Below are positions 25,101 to 46,057 of a DNA stretch of 64,000 bases, in pieces. The stretch lies in assembly GCF_024298965.1 (NCBI RefSeq), contig NZ_CP085193.1, positions 6,634,001 through 6,698,000 on the forward strand. Reading direction: 5' to 3'. The notes below the pieces were generated by a model. The model was not told the DNA's origin. It did no database searches and saw nothing but the letters and a program-made list of their open reading frames with translations. Both the position numbers and the translations under genes were made by a program. Origin of the DNA: Streptomyces rapamycinicus NRRL 5491. Lineage in GTDB: Bacteria > Actinomycetota > Actinomycetes > Streptomycetales > Streptomycetaceae. Each line of letters begins with the position of its first letter. Positions within the stretch are counted from its first letter, which is position 1.

Positions 25101-28100
25101 CGGACGGACCGTCGAGGTCCCCGGCGACATACTCGTGGAACTCCCCGAGCGCACCACCACCGAGCTGACCGCGCTGGCCCGGCGCCACGACGCGACCCTG
25201 AACACGGTCGTGCAGGCGGCCTGGAGCGTGGTGCTGTCCGGGCTGACCGGCCGGACCGACGTGGTGTTCGGCGCCACCGTCTCCGGCCGCCCCGCGGACC
25301 TCCCGGGTGTGGAGACCATGGTCGGCCTGTTCATCAACACCGTCCCGGTCCGCGCCGAGCTGAAGAGCACGGACACCTGGACGACGCTGCTGGAGCGGCT
25401 GCGAGGCCAGCAGACGGCGGTGATGGACCACCACTACCTGGGCCTCCAGGACGTGCTGCGCCTGGTCGAGCCGGACACGCTGTTCGACACGATCGTGGTG
25501 ACCGAGAACTATCCGCTGGACGGCGACGGAATGCCCGCCGTCGAGGACGGTCTGCGCATCGTCGGCCTCTACGGCTCGGACGCCAACCACTACCCGATCA
25601 GTCTGGTGGCGATGCCGGGACGCACCCTGCGGCTGCGTCTGGGCTACCGGCCGGACGTCGTGGACCGCGCCGCCGTGGAGGCCATCGGCGGCCGGCTGGC
25701 CCGCGCGTTCGACGCCATGATCGGCGCGCCGGAGCAGCCGGTGAACCGGGTCGACCTGCTGGCCACGGACGAACGTCGCACGCTGCTGGAGGAGTTCACC
25801 GCCACCGCGCGGCCCGCGCCCGTCGCCCTGGTGCCCGAGCGCTTCCAGGCCCAGGCCGCCCGCACCCCGGACGCCCCGGCGCTGCTGGCCGCGGACGGCA
25901 CCCGGCTCAGCTACGCGCGGCTCGACGCGGCCGCGGACCGGCTGGCCGCCGAGCTGATCGGGGCCGGAGTGGGTCCCGAGCGGCTGGTGGCACTGGCGCT
26001 GCCGCGCTCGGCCGACCTGGTGATCGCCGCCCTCGCGGTGCTCAAGGCGGGCGGCGGCTACCTGCCCGTGGACCCGGGCGACCCGGCCGACCGGCTGGCA
26101 CACGTCCTCACCGACGCGACCCCGGTGCTGGTGCTGACCCGCTCGGACATCGCGCCCGGCCTGCCGCGGACGGCGGCGCCGGTGCGGCTGCTGGACGAGG
26201 CCGGTACGAGTGAGCCGGCCGGGTCTGTCTCCGGCGGGTCCGGTGGTTCCGCTGCCCCCGCCGCCCCCGCCGCCCCCGCCGGTTCCGGCGGCCACCGGTG
26301 GCGGGCCCAGAGCCCCGCGTATGTGATCTACACCTCGGGGTCCACCGGGCGGCCCAAGGGCGTGGTGGTGGAGCACCGTTCGTTCGCCCAGTACCTCGAC
26401 TACGCCGCCGAGGCGTACCCGTCGCTGGGAGAGCGGGCCCTGCTGCACTCGCCGGTCTCCTTCGACATGGCGGTCACCTCGCTGTTCGGCCCGCTGACGA
26501 CCGGCGGCTGTGTGCACGTGGCGGAGCTGGAGCAGCCCGCGGAAGGGCGGCTCCGGCCGGCGTTCTGCAAGGTCACCCCCTCCCATCTGCCGCTGCTGGC
26601 CGGTGTGGACCCGGAGTGCTCCCCGACCCGTGAGCTGGTGATCGGCGGTGAGCAGCTGCTGGGCGAGGCGCTGGCCCCCTGGCGCGCCGCCCACCCGGAC
26701 GTGGCCGTGGTGAACGAGTACGGGCCGACCGAGGCCACCGTCGGCTGCGCGGTGCTGCGGCTGGAACCGGGCGAGGAGACGCCGTCGGGCGCGGTGCCGA
26801 TCGGCCGGCCCACTCCGAACACCCGGCTGTACGTCCTCGACCCGGGGCTGCGGCCCGCGCCGCGCGGCGCCGTCGGCGAGCTCTACATCGGCGGCGGCCA
26901 GCTCGCCCGCGGCTATCTGAACCGGCCCGCTCTGACGGCGGCCCGGTTCGTGGCCGATCCGTTCGGCGCGCCGGGCGGCCGGCTGTACCGCACCGGCGAC
27001 CTGGCGCGGTGGAACGCGGACGGGCAACTGGAGTACCTGGGCCGGGTGGACGAGCAGGTCAAGGTCCGCGGCTACCGCGTGGAGCTCGGCGAGATCGAGG
27101 CCGCGCTGGCCCGGGACCCCGAGGTGGGCCGGGCGACGGTCGTGCTGCGCGCCGACGAGGGCGCGGGCAAGCGGCTGGCCGCCTATCTGGTGCCGGCCGC
27201 GGGCGGCGGGCTGGACGCCGCCGCGGTGCGCGAGCGGCTGGCCGCGGCGGTACCGGACTACATGGTCCCGGCCGCCTTCACGGTCCTCGAGGAGCTGCCG
27301 CTGAACGCCAACGGGAAGGTCGACCGCAAGGCGCTGCCCGCACCCGACTACAACCCCCGCGGCTGGAGCGGACCGCGCACCCCGCAGGAGGAGATCCTGT
27401 GCGGGCTGTTCCGGGAGGCGCTGGGTCTTGGCGTGGTGGGGATCCATGACAGCTTCTTCGACCTGGGCGGCGACAGCATCATGTCGATGGGCCTGGTCAA
27501 CCGGATCCGGTCGGCGTTCGGCGTGAAGCTCGGAATGCGGAGCGTGCTGACCGCGCCCACCGTCGCCGAACTGGCCCAGCGGCTCGGCGGCGACGCGGAG
27601 CAGGACTCGCTCGATGTGCTGCTTCCGCTGCGCGAGCACGGCAGCCGCGTCCCGCTGTTCTGCGTCCACCCCGCGGGCGGGCTGAGCTGGAGCTACTCGG
27701 CGCTGCTGCGGAGCGTGGACGCCGAGCACCCGGTCTACGGGCTGCAGTGCCGCGGACTCAACGGCCAGGGGGACGCGCTCCCCGGGACCCTGGAGGAGAT
27801 GGCGGCGGACTATGTCGCCCAGATCCGCCGGGTCCGGCCCACCGGACCGTACGTCCTGCTCGGCTGGTCGCTCGGCGGCACGGTCATCCACGCCATGGCG
27901 GCGCTGCTGCAGGCCGAGGGCGAGGAGGTGGCGCTGCTGGTCAACCTGGACGAGTACCCGCTCGACCGCTCCCAGCCGCTGCCCGACCGGCTGCCGGACG
28001 AACAGGACGCGCTGCGGGTGCTGCTGGACTTCGAGGGCTACGACGTGGCAGCCCTGGGCGATGCGCCGCTGGCCCACGGCCAGGTCGTGACCATGCTGCG

Positions 28101-28416
28101 GGAGCGGCAGTCGGTGCTGGCCAGCCTGGACGAGGACAACGTGGCCGCCCTGGCCCGTGCCTTCGCCAACAACCGCCGGCTGTTCATGGCCTATGAACCG
28201 GCCCGCTACCGGGGCGACCTGCTGGTGCTGGTGGCCGAGGAAGACCCGTCGGTGCCCGCGGCCGACCTGGCCGGGCGCGCCGAGCAGTGGCGGCCCTTTG
28301 TCGACGGACGGATCGAGTACCGGCGGATCACGTTCCCCCACCCGTACCTGATGCGGCCCGAACCGGCCGCCGAGATCGGCCGCGTACTCAACGAGAAGCT
28401 CCGGGAACTCAAGTGA
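16117..28416 (+). CDS. NRPS, three modules with thioesterase: C-A-T-C-A-T-E-C-A-T-TE
   Basis: A 4099-aa terminal synthetase. Start is the GTG at 16117 with AGGGAG 8 bases upstream; the frame stays open 45 codons further but without a site. Domains by residue: C1 1-445 (HHILLDG at 146, D-donor type), A1 460-1050 with a 25-aa repeat insert at 764-867, T1 Ser1100; C2 1150-1600 (HHIAGDG at 1282), A2 1615-2110, T2 Ser2159 (GGDS), E 2210-2770 (HHLAVDG at 2352, repeat insert 2378-2458); C3 2785-3225 (NHHLLLDG, D-donor type), A3 3235-3740, T3 Ser3787; TE 3835-4095 with GWSLGG (Ser3918) and a plausible catalytic His4075. Codes: DILQLGLVWK (Gly), DAATLAAVCK (aromatic, epimerised), DMTKVGEVGK (Asn). It would add residues 8-10 and release the peptide, by hydrolysis or cyclisation onto an upstream Thr. 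Confidence 0.93.
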   Translation: MKQTRIEDLLPLSPLQEGLLFHAQYSEDADALDVYTVQLAVRIQGPVDAPAVRRAAAALVRRHASLRAGFRRRKTGDPMQVILRDLELPVTELDFSGVSEDEQRAKVREFAAGDRAHRFDMERPPLLRVTMIKVAADAFWLVLTAHHILLDGWSAPLVMQELFQHYRAGGEDTTLPPVTPYRTYLAWLARQDKDAAKRAWREAMEGVDSATLVVPEAGPGAEVLPEDLVAEVPADLTARLGELARSAGVTLNTLVQSAWGVLLGRLTGRDDVVFGATVSGRPADIPGVESMVGLFINTLPVRVRVDHAASWTDLLTAVQRQQATLLDHHHLPLSAVQESTPVTGELFDTLVVFENYPLDSDGITEPVDGPRITDITGQDATHYALTLFPTPGSTLRLRLGYRPDLYPAGRARALLDGFCRMLERIEADPSLPVGRTEVLAPELLRTVLEGWNEPDAGAPETSVPELFEAAVAADPAAVALLSNGAEVSYGELDARANRLARLLSGLGVGPETRVAVALPRGADLVATLLAVLKTGGAYIPLDPEYPAERVEYIVTDAAPAVVVTDSSVPSVPATGGATRVLLDDPAVRDRVAALSGEAPEHGPVAGDHPAYTIYTSGSTGRPKGVVVTRDNLTNFVQDMRDRFALRPGDRLAAVTTIAFDIAGLELYTPLVSGAAVVLATRDEVIDVPRLAALLKDTGASVMQATPTLWQALVSQHPEALSGLRVLAGGEALPAGLATRLCELGSEVTNLYGPTETTVWSTAARLAGSDGSGTPGTVPSSRAEQPAAARLAGPDGSGTPGTTPSSRAEQPAAARLAGSDGSGTPGTVPSSRAEQPAAARLAGSDGSGTPGTVPSSRAEQPTAARLAEVSGPPAIGRPIASTQVYVLDAGLSPAPPGVLGDLYIAGRGVARGYAGRPDLTAERFVACPFGAPGTRMYRTGDVARWTDDGELEFAGRTDDQVKVRGFRIELGEIETALAELPEVAQAAVVAREAGSGEQRLVAYVVAAPGAAVPVPALRRAVAARLPEYMVPSAFMVLDEMPLTPNGKTDRKALPSPDLTALSTSVAPRTPQEEILCGLFMEALELDSVGIHDDFFELGGHSLHATRMVSRTRTAFSVELPLRALWEAPTVARLAERLRDADTARPPVVPVERPERIPLSYAQRRLWFLNRFENGAAAHNISLGLRLKGTLDHEALRAAVRDVTARHETLRTVFPETGGSARQLILPPDQCPAELVVTTVDERTLDAAIAEQTARDFDLATETPLRVTLFRVAPDHHVLLIILHHIAGDGWSVGPFAADLTSAYLARTDGRAPDWEPLPVQYADYTIWNYSVLGAESDPGSLVSEQLEFWRRRLEGSPDVLPLPTDRPRPPEADYTAETVEGRISPELHRALARVARTTGTSLFMVLQAGLASLLSAHGAGTDIPMGSPIAGRNDKALEEMIGFFVNTLVLRTDTSGDPTFRELLDRVREYDLAAYAHQEVPFERLVELLNPERSLAWHPLFQIWLNVQNLETTTTSPTGLPGVDAVAYPVPVNATQFDLAFTFNESTGPGGAPAGLQALIDFRLDLFDRETVEALFARLTRLLERVAEDPDLRVGDVSPLTEDEHAVLAAANDTARDLPPATFPALFARRVAEAPDDPAVAFEGREMSFAELDRRANRLAHVLRAEGAAPERFVALALPRSPDWPAAVLAVHKAGSAYLPLDPAYPAERLAYMLSDARPGVVVTTRPIAETLPPMGDTTVLLLDDEATEARIAKAPETAPEVRLSVDHPAYLIYTSGSTGRPKGVVVPHTGFASLLTGYAEALGLGPGSRVLQFASPSFDAAFAELCKALLSGSTLVMAPSERLDPGAPLAALLTEQRVTQATIPPAALGVMTDGEVPAGVTLLVAGEATPPELAGRWSAGHRMVNAYGPTEATVCATISAPLSGVAEPPLGTPIPNARVRVLDAALRPTAPGVVGELYLSGPGIARGYLNRPGPSAERFVADPSGPPGTRMYRTGDLAKWTRDGVLMFVGRADEQVKLHGFRIELGEIRSALLRLPPVRQAEVMVREDRPGEPRLVAYAVAEDAAGPLTGADLRTRMAAELPEYMVPAAVVVLDSLPVTPNGKTDRKALPAPEYNTTATGPADEPRTPHEELLRGLFAEVLGLERVGIHDSFFDTGGDSIMSIQLVRRARDAGVKLTPRDVFEHKTVAALAKATAVEDAPAEGAEAEPVAASAGVGDVPLTPIIHWMRERGGRPDRFSQTNMIVVPANVGEQRLRSALQTVLDHHDALRMRLRRTGGVVWSLEVPERGAVRVADCLRRVDLTGLDEERARARMAEETKGAWDRLDPESGLMLQAVWFDAGPDVSGRLLLTVHHLAVDGVSWRILLPDLTTAWSAQTEGGASGLDAVGGTSGLCAVGGASGLDAVGGTSGLDAVGGASGLDAVGGTSGLDAVGGASGLGAVGGTSGLDAVGGASGLDAVGTSFREWAQRLSDAAQRPERIEELKFWLDTLAEPDPALADRPLDPRRDITATTKRLLLTLPAEQTSALLTTVPAAFHARINDVLLSAFAVAVTQWRAQRGHQAGHVLVNLEGHGREEIDEDVDLSRTVGWFTSLFPVRLDPGPHDWAEYRAGGPATGRVLKRVKEQLRALPDNGIGFGLLRYLNPQTAPVLSRLPEPQISFNYLGRFPGAVATEETAPADWGPAPEGFDLDGGSDPGRPIAHTVDITAMTQDLPDGPHLVADVSWAGELLSEDEVNELGQNWLTALTALVRHADGPEAGGYSPSDLTLVPLTQDEIEAVESAGAERLEDVLPLTPMQEGLLFHAQFDEDEPDLYTVQLGIDLAGPLDADRLRGAARTLLRRHANLRAGFRQQGLSRPVQVVAADFELPWVELDFSHLPEAERAARLDALMDEDRVRRFDPERPPLLRFTLIHMGDRLARFLMTNHHLLLDGWSGPLLMRELFTLYESDGDESALPEVTPYRDYLAWLGRQDKQAAREAWRTVLSGVDGATLIAPDSDGRTVEVPGDILVELPERTTTELTALARRHDATLNTVVQAAWSVVLSGLTGRTDVVFGATVSGRPADLPGVETMVGLFINTVPVRAELKSTDTWTTLLERLRGQQTAVMDHHYLGLQDVLRLVEPDTLFDTIVVTENYPLDGDGMPAVEDGLRIVGLYGSDANHYPISLVAMPGRTLRLRLGYRPDVVDRAAVEAIGGRLARAFDAMIGAPEQPVNRVDLLATDERRTLLEEFTATARPAPVALVPERFQAQAARTPDAPALLAADGTRLSYARLDAAADRLAAELIGAGVGPERLVALALPRSADLVIAALAVLKAGGGYLPVDPGDPADRLAHVLTDATPVLVLTRSDIAPGLPRTAAPVRLLDEAGTSEPAGSVSGGSGGSAAPAAPAAPAGSGGHRWRAQSPAYVIYTSGSTGRPKGVVVEHRSFAQYLDYAAEAYPSLGERALLHSPVSFDMAVTSLFGPLTTGGCVHVAELEQPAEGRLRPAFCKVTPSHLPLLAGVDPECSPTRELVIGGEQLLGEALAPWRAAHPDVAVVNEYGPTEATVGCAVLRLEPGEETPSGAVPIGRPTPNTRLYVLDPGLRPAPRGAVGELYIGGGQLARGYLNRPALTAARFVADPFGAPGGRLYRTGDLARWNADGQLEYLGRVDEQVKVRGYRVELGEIEAALARDPEVGRATVVLRADEGAGKRLAAYLVPAAGGGLDAAAVRERLAAAVPDYMVPAAFTVLEELPLNANGKVDRKALPAPDYNPRGWSGPRTPQEEILCGLFREALGLGVVGIHDSFFDLGGDSIMSMGLVNRIRSAFGVKLGMRSVLTAPTVAELAQRLGGDAEQDSLDVLLPLREHGSRVPLFCVHPAGGLSWSYSALLRSVDAEHPVYGLQCRGLNGQGDALPGTLEEMAADYVAQIRRVRPTGPYVLLGWSLGGTVIHAMAALLQAEGEEVALLVNLDEYPLDRSQPLPDRLPDEQDALRVLLDFEGYDVAALGDAPLAHGQVVTMLRERQSVLASLDEDNVAALARAFANNRRLFMAYEPARYRGDLLVLVAEEDPSVPAADLAGRAEQWRPFVDGRIEYRRITFPHPYLMRPEPAAEIGRVLNEKLRELK
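18406..18716 (+). repeat. In-frame 75-bp minisatellite inside an A domain
   Basis: Four complete 75-bp units start at 18406, 18481, 18556 and 18631, plus a partial fifth. Each encodes 25 residues of the type ARLAGSDGSGTPG followed by TVPSSRAEQP. It lies between the A5 motif ([13 protein letters not shown]) and the GELYIAG-like motif, a place that is a short loop in sister A domains. The units are nearly identical, so expansion is recent. Confidence 0.92.
23248..23490 (+). repeat. In-frame 27-bp minisatellite inside an E domain
   Basis: Nine 27-bp units encode GGASGLDAV and GGTSGLDAV alternately, with two variants (LCAV, LGAV). The array follows the E-domain active-site region ([13 protein letters not shown]) and runs into VGTSFREW. 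The unit resembles the normal flanking text of other E domains here (LDPVGTS), so it probably arose by slippage from that segment. Confidence 0.92.
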
Positions 28417-28432
28417 CCCGATTGGTGGAGAG

Positions 28433-29698
28433 ATGAGCGTGCAGACAGCGAAGAGCCGCGAAGAGGTACCGGAGGAGATCTCGGCGGTCAACCTGGTCGA
28501 CCCCAAGTCCTACCTCGAGCACGACATGGACGCGTACTGGCGCCGGCTGCGCGCCGACCACCCGCTGCACTGGCATCCGCCGGTCGACGGCGTTCCCGGC
28601 TTCTGGGTGGTCAGCCGCTACGCCGACGTGATGGCGCTCTACCGGGACAACCAGCGGCTCACCTCGGAGAAGGGCAACGTCCTGGTGACGCTGCTGGCGG
28701 GCGGCGACTCGGCCGCCGGCCAGATGCTGGCGGTGACCGACGGCCAGCGCCACAAGGACCTGCGCAATGTGATGCTCAAGGCCTTCTCGCCGCGAGCCCT
28801 GTCCAAGGTCGCGGCGCTGGTCCGGGTCAACGCGCGCCGGATGATCGCCGAAGCGGTCCGGCGGGGGGAGGGGGACTTCGCGGCCGAGGTGGCCTCGGTG
28901 ATCCCGCTGACCACCGTGGGCGGCCTGCTCGGAGTGCCGGTGAAGGACCACGCCTATCTGCTGGGCCTGACCAAGTCCTCGCTCAGCTCGGACGAGGCGG
29001 ACCAGGCCCCGGAGGAGGCGTTCCTGGCGCGCAACGAGATCCTGCTGTACTTCAGCGACCTGGTCGCCGAGCGGCGCGCCGATCCGCAGGACGACGTGAT
29101 CAGCACGCTCACCGCCAGTGACATCAACGGTGTGCCGCTGACCGATCAGGACATCGTCTTCAACTGCTACAGCCTCATCCTGGGCGGCGACGAGACCAGC
29201 CGGCTCACGATGATCGACTCCCTCTACACCCTCAGCCGTGAACCGGAGCAGTGGAAGCGGCTCAAGGAGGGTTCGGTGACGCTGGAGTCGGCCACCGAGG
29301 AGGCGCTGCGCTGGGCCACCCCCGCGATGAACTTCGGCCGCACCGCGCTGGTCGACGTCGAGATGGCCGGGGGGACCATCAAGGCGGGCGACGTGGTGAC
29401 GCTGTGGAACACCTCGGCCAACCGCGACGAGTCGGTCTTCGACCACCCGTACGTCCTGGACCTGGGCCGTTCGCCGAACAAGCACATCACCTTCGGCTAC
29501 GGTCCGCACTTCTGCCTCGGCGCCTACCTGGCGCGGGTCGAGGTGAAGGAGATGCTGGACGCGATGCGGACGTTCACGCGCGGTGTCGAGCTCACCGGTG
29601 AGCCGCGCCGGATCCACTCCAATCTGATGGCCGGGATGTCGACCCTGCCGGTCCGGTTCCTGCCGGACGAGGCGGGGCTGGCCACCGCCGACTCCTGA
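28433..29698 (+). CDS. Cytochrome P450, resembling NRPS-associated beta-hydroxylases
   Basis: A 421-aa P450. The ATG lies 17 bases after the upstream NRPS stop, behind GGTGGAGAG, so it is co-transcribed with that synthetase. Visible motifs are the I-helix GGDETSR, the ExxR-containing EEALRW, and the heme loop FGYGPHFCLG with Cys361. Sequence such as GFWVVSRYADVMALYRDN and FGRTALVDVEMAGG is reminiscent of the CYP163-like enzymes (NovI, P450sky) that hydroxylate the beta-carbon of amino acids held on a T domain; this is recognition by eye, not alignment. A carrier-bound aromatic, Leu or Asn residue would be plausible substrates. A strong terminator follows. Confidence 0.9.
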   Translation: MSVQTAKSREEVPEEISAVNLVDPKSYLEHDMDAYWRRLRADHPLHWHPPVDGVPGFWVVSRYADVMALYRDNQRLTSEKGNVLVTLLAGGDSAAGQMLAVTDGQRHKDLRNVMLKAFSPRALSKVAALVRVNARRMIAEAVRRGEGDFAAEVASVIPLTTVGGLLGVPVKDHAYLLGLTKSSLSSDEADQAPEEAFLARNEILLYFSDLVAERRADPQDDVISTLTASDINGVPLTDQDIVFNCYSLILGGDETSRLTMIDSLYTLSREPEQWKRLKEGSVTLESATEEALRWATPAMNFGRTALVDVEMAGGTIKAGDVVTLWNTSANRDESVFDHPYVLDLGRSPNKHITFGYGPHFCLGAYLARVEVKEMLDAMRTFTRGVELTGEPRRIHSNLMAGMSTLPVRFLPDEAGLATADS

Positions 29699-29714
29699 GC
29701 GCCGTGCCGACGAC

Positions 29715-29752
29715 GGGCCGCCAGGTGCTCCCGAGGGAGTACCTGGCGGCCC
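29715..29752. terminator. 18-bp stem-loop terminator between convergent genes
   Basis: Arms 29715-29732 and 29735-29752 pair along 18 bp with one G-T wobble. It lies between the end of the NRPS-P450 operon and the end of the leftward hot-dog gene, and probably serves both. Confidence 0.85.
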
Positions 29753-29793
29753 GGTGTCAGTGGTTCGCTGTCAGTGGTTCGGCGCCCCTCGGT

Positions 29794-30270
29794 TCAGCGC
29801 CCGTCCCCGTCCGGCGGGAGCAGCGCGCTCGCGGGGCGGAACGCCATCACCATCTGCCCGATGGACACCATCGTGTGCCCGTCCACCAGACTCTCTCCCT
29901 CGAAGATCAGATGGTCGCCGATGGTCCTGACGATCCTCGCCCGGTGCTCCAGCAGCACCCCGGGCAGGACCGTGCGGTGCACCAGGACGTCGCTCATCCC
30001 GGCGAGCAGCATCATGCCCTCGGGCAGCTCACCGCTCAGCCGCGACAGGATCCCGGCGGCCTGGCCCCACGACTCGATCACCAGGGCCGACGGATAGCCG
30101 AGCCGTTCGGCGGGGGTGGATTCGGGGAGCCGCGCGTACCACGGCTCATTGCAGGTGACGGCCTTTGCCGCGACGATCCGCTCACCCGGGACGACTTCCA
30201 GCACCCGGTCCACCAGCAGCATGGGGCGGCGGCGCGGGAGCAGCCGGCGCACCCCGTCCAGTTCGATCAC
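29794..30270 (-). CDS. FabZ-like hot-dog protein lacking the catalytic histidine
   Basis: A 158-aa single hot-dog domain related to 3-hydroxyacyl-ACP dehydratase (FabZ): LLPRRRPMLLVDRVLEV near the start, CNEPW, and ALVIESWGQAAGIL, which is the position of the catalytic Glu helix. The segment that in FabZ reads NEPFF-GHFP carries the catalytic His; here it reads NEPWYARLPESTPAERLGYP, without His. The protein may therefore bind acyl thioesters or need its partner rather than act as an ordinary dehydratase. Start is the GTG at 30270, which overlaps a preceding TGA (GTGA) and has GGGAGG seven bases upstream. It pairs with the hot-dog gene at 30552; the two may modify the acyl group that starts the peptide. 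Confidence 0.75.
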   Translation of the reverse strand: MIELDGVRRLLPRRRPMLLVDRVLEVVPGERIVAAKAVTCNEPWYARLPESTPAERLGYPSALVIESWGQAAGILSRLSGELPEGMMLLAGMSDVLVHRTVLPGVLLEHRARIVRTIGDHLIFEGESLVDGHTMVSIGQMVMAFRPASALLPPDGDGR

Positions 30271-30365
30271 CGGTCTGCCTCCCGTACGTAGCGCAGCGGG
30301 GCGGGGAACAGCCGGGTGGAGGCTGTTGTGTGGCGTGTGGTGTTCGTGGTGGTTGGTCTGGTCAC
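30267..30365 (-). CDS. 32-codon mini-ORF, repeat unit 3
   Basis: Third copy. Its TGA overlaps the GTG start of the downstream hot-dog gene, so the whole region forms an unbroken chain of coupled reading frames. Confidence 0.3.
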   Translation of the reverse strand: MTRPTTTNTTRHTTASTRLFPAPLRYVREADR

Positions 30366-30460
30366 CGGTCTGCCTCCCGTACGTAGCGCAGCGGGGCGGG
30401 GAACAGCCGGGTGGAGGCTGTTGTGTGGCGTGTGGTGTTCGTGGTGGTTGGTCTGGTCAC
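30362..30460 (-). CDS. 32-codon mini-ORF, repeat unit 2
   Basis: Same sequence and same GTGA coupling as unit 1. The GGGAGG site sits inside the end of unit 1. Confidence 0.3.
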   Translation of the reverse strand: MTRPTTTNTTRHTTASTRLFPAPLRYVREADR

Positions 30461-30555
30461 CGGTCTGCCTCCCGTACGTAGCGCAGCGGGGCGGGGAACA
30501 GCCGGGTGGAGGCTGTTGTGTGGCGTGTGGTGTTCGTGGTGGTTGGTCTGGTCAC
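30457..30555 (-). CDS. 32-codon mini-ORF, repeat unit 1
   Basis: It opens with a GTG that shares GTGA with the stop of the upstream hot-dog gene and reads a Thr/Arg-rich peptide ending in LRYVREADR. A ribosome site (GAGGAGG) lies in the end of the preceding gene. Whether it is translated is unknown; it may only pass ribosomes on. Confidence 0.3.
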   Translation of the reverse strand: MTRPTTTNTTRHTTASTRLFPAPLRYVREADR

Positions 30556-30926
30556 CGGTCTGCCTCCTCGACGTAGCGCAACCGGGCGGAGGCCGCCGTA
30601 CCGCGCACCGTGTTCGCGGTGGCCAGCCCGGTCCATTCGTGCTCGCCCGACCGCTGCCAGGTCAGCCGGACCGTCAGTTCCTCACCGGGGAACACCGCGC
30701 TCAGGAACCGCACCCGGTCCACCGCGCGCCAGCGCAGGCCCGGGGCGGGCGGGGTGGCCTCGGCGCTCGCCCGCAGATACTCCAGAACGCACACCCCGGG
30801 CAGGACGGGGAAGTCCGGACAAGGGGCCGCGAGCAACGCTTCGAGCGACGCGGTGTGGGTGATCTCGGCGGTCATCGCCGCCGAGTCCTGTTCGCGGCGC
30901 TCGGCATTCTGCCCTATGGGGTTCAT
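30552..30926 (-). CDS. Small hot-dog-fold acyl-thioester protein
   Basis: A 124-aa protein with the hot-dog signature FPVLPGVCVLEYLRAS, which corresponds to the HFP..PVLPGV helix start of FabZ/ApeI-type dehydratases. The usual catalytic His falls on Pro or Cys here (APCPDFPVLPGV), so it too looks catalytically altered. Two starts are possible: ATG at 30926, or ATG at 30875 (MTAEITHTASLE), the latter with AGGA about 10 bases upstream and giving a compact domain. Its TGA overlaps a GTG that opens the repeat chain leading to the second hot-dog gene, so the pair were probably directly coupled before the repeats arose. A role on the starter acyl chain is inference; no acyl carrier or ligase is in the window. 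Confidence 0.7.
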   Translation of the reverse strand: MNPIGQNAERREQDSAAMTAEITHTASLEALLAAPCPDFPVLPGVCVLEYLRASAEATPPAPGLRWRAVDRVRFLSAVFPGEELTVRLTWQRSGEHEWTGLATANTVRGTAASARLRYVEEADR

Positions 30927-30969
30927 GGCTCACAGGGTGCCCATGGCGAGGGGTTCCGCCTACATCGCC

Positions 30970-30982
30970 TTGAATAGTTCAA
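30970..30982. promoter_or_regulatory. Inverted repeat TTGAA-TAG-TTCAA in a divergent promoter region
   Basis: A perfect 5-3-5 inverted repeat in an AT-richer part of the 202-bp gap between the leftward hot-dog gene and the rightward third NRPS. It is a candidate operator for either direction. The bound protein is not known. Confidence 0.4.
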
Positions 30983-31128
30983 ATCGGAAGCCCCGCTACG
31001 CCTCCCGGATCACGTACTCAATTCTTTGCACTGTCGTTGTCGCACCTCACGGGCGTCGGACAGGCTGCGACGAGTGAAGGCTGTTCAGCCGACTGTCTCC
31101 TTTCTCCCATCGAGTGTGGAGTGAGTGC

Positions 31129-46050
<14,922 letters not shown>

Positions 46051-46057
46051 AGCGTCG

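Larger units (their letters stand above)
30267..30555 (-). repeat. Three 95-bp tandem repeats between the two hot-dog genes
   Basis: Units are bounded by the tetranucleotide GTGA (as read on the minus strand) at 30555, 30460, 30365 and 30270, each exactly 95 bp apart and essentially identical. The last about 30 bases of each unit are a diverged copy of the C-terminal coding end of the upstream hot-dog gene (RYVREADR and stop against RYVEEADR and stop). Each unit also carries GGGAGG before the GTG. Confidence 0.95.

Noticed and set aside
20263..28506. A minus-strand open frame of 2747 codons opposite the second NRPS
   Set aside because: Same GC-bias effect; no recognisable domains, while the plus strand reads uninterrupted C, A, T, E and TE domains.
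30267..30555. The three 95-bp repeats as a CRISPR array
   Set aside because: The whole unit is repeated without unique spacers, and no cas genes are present.
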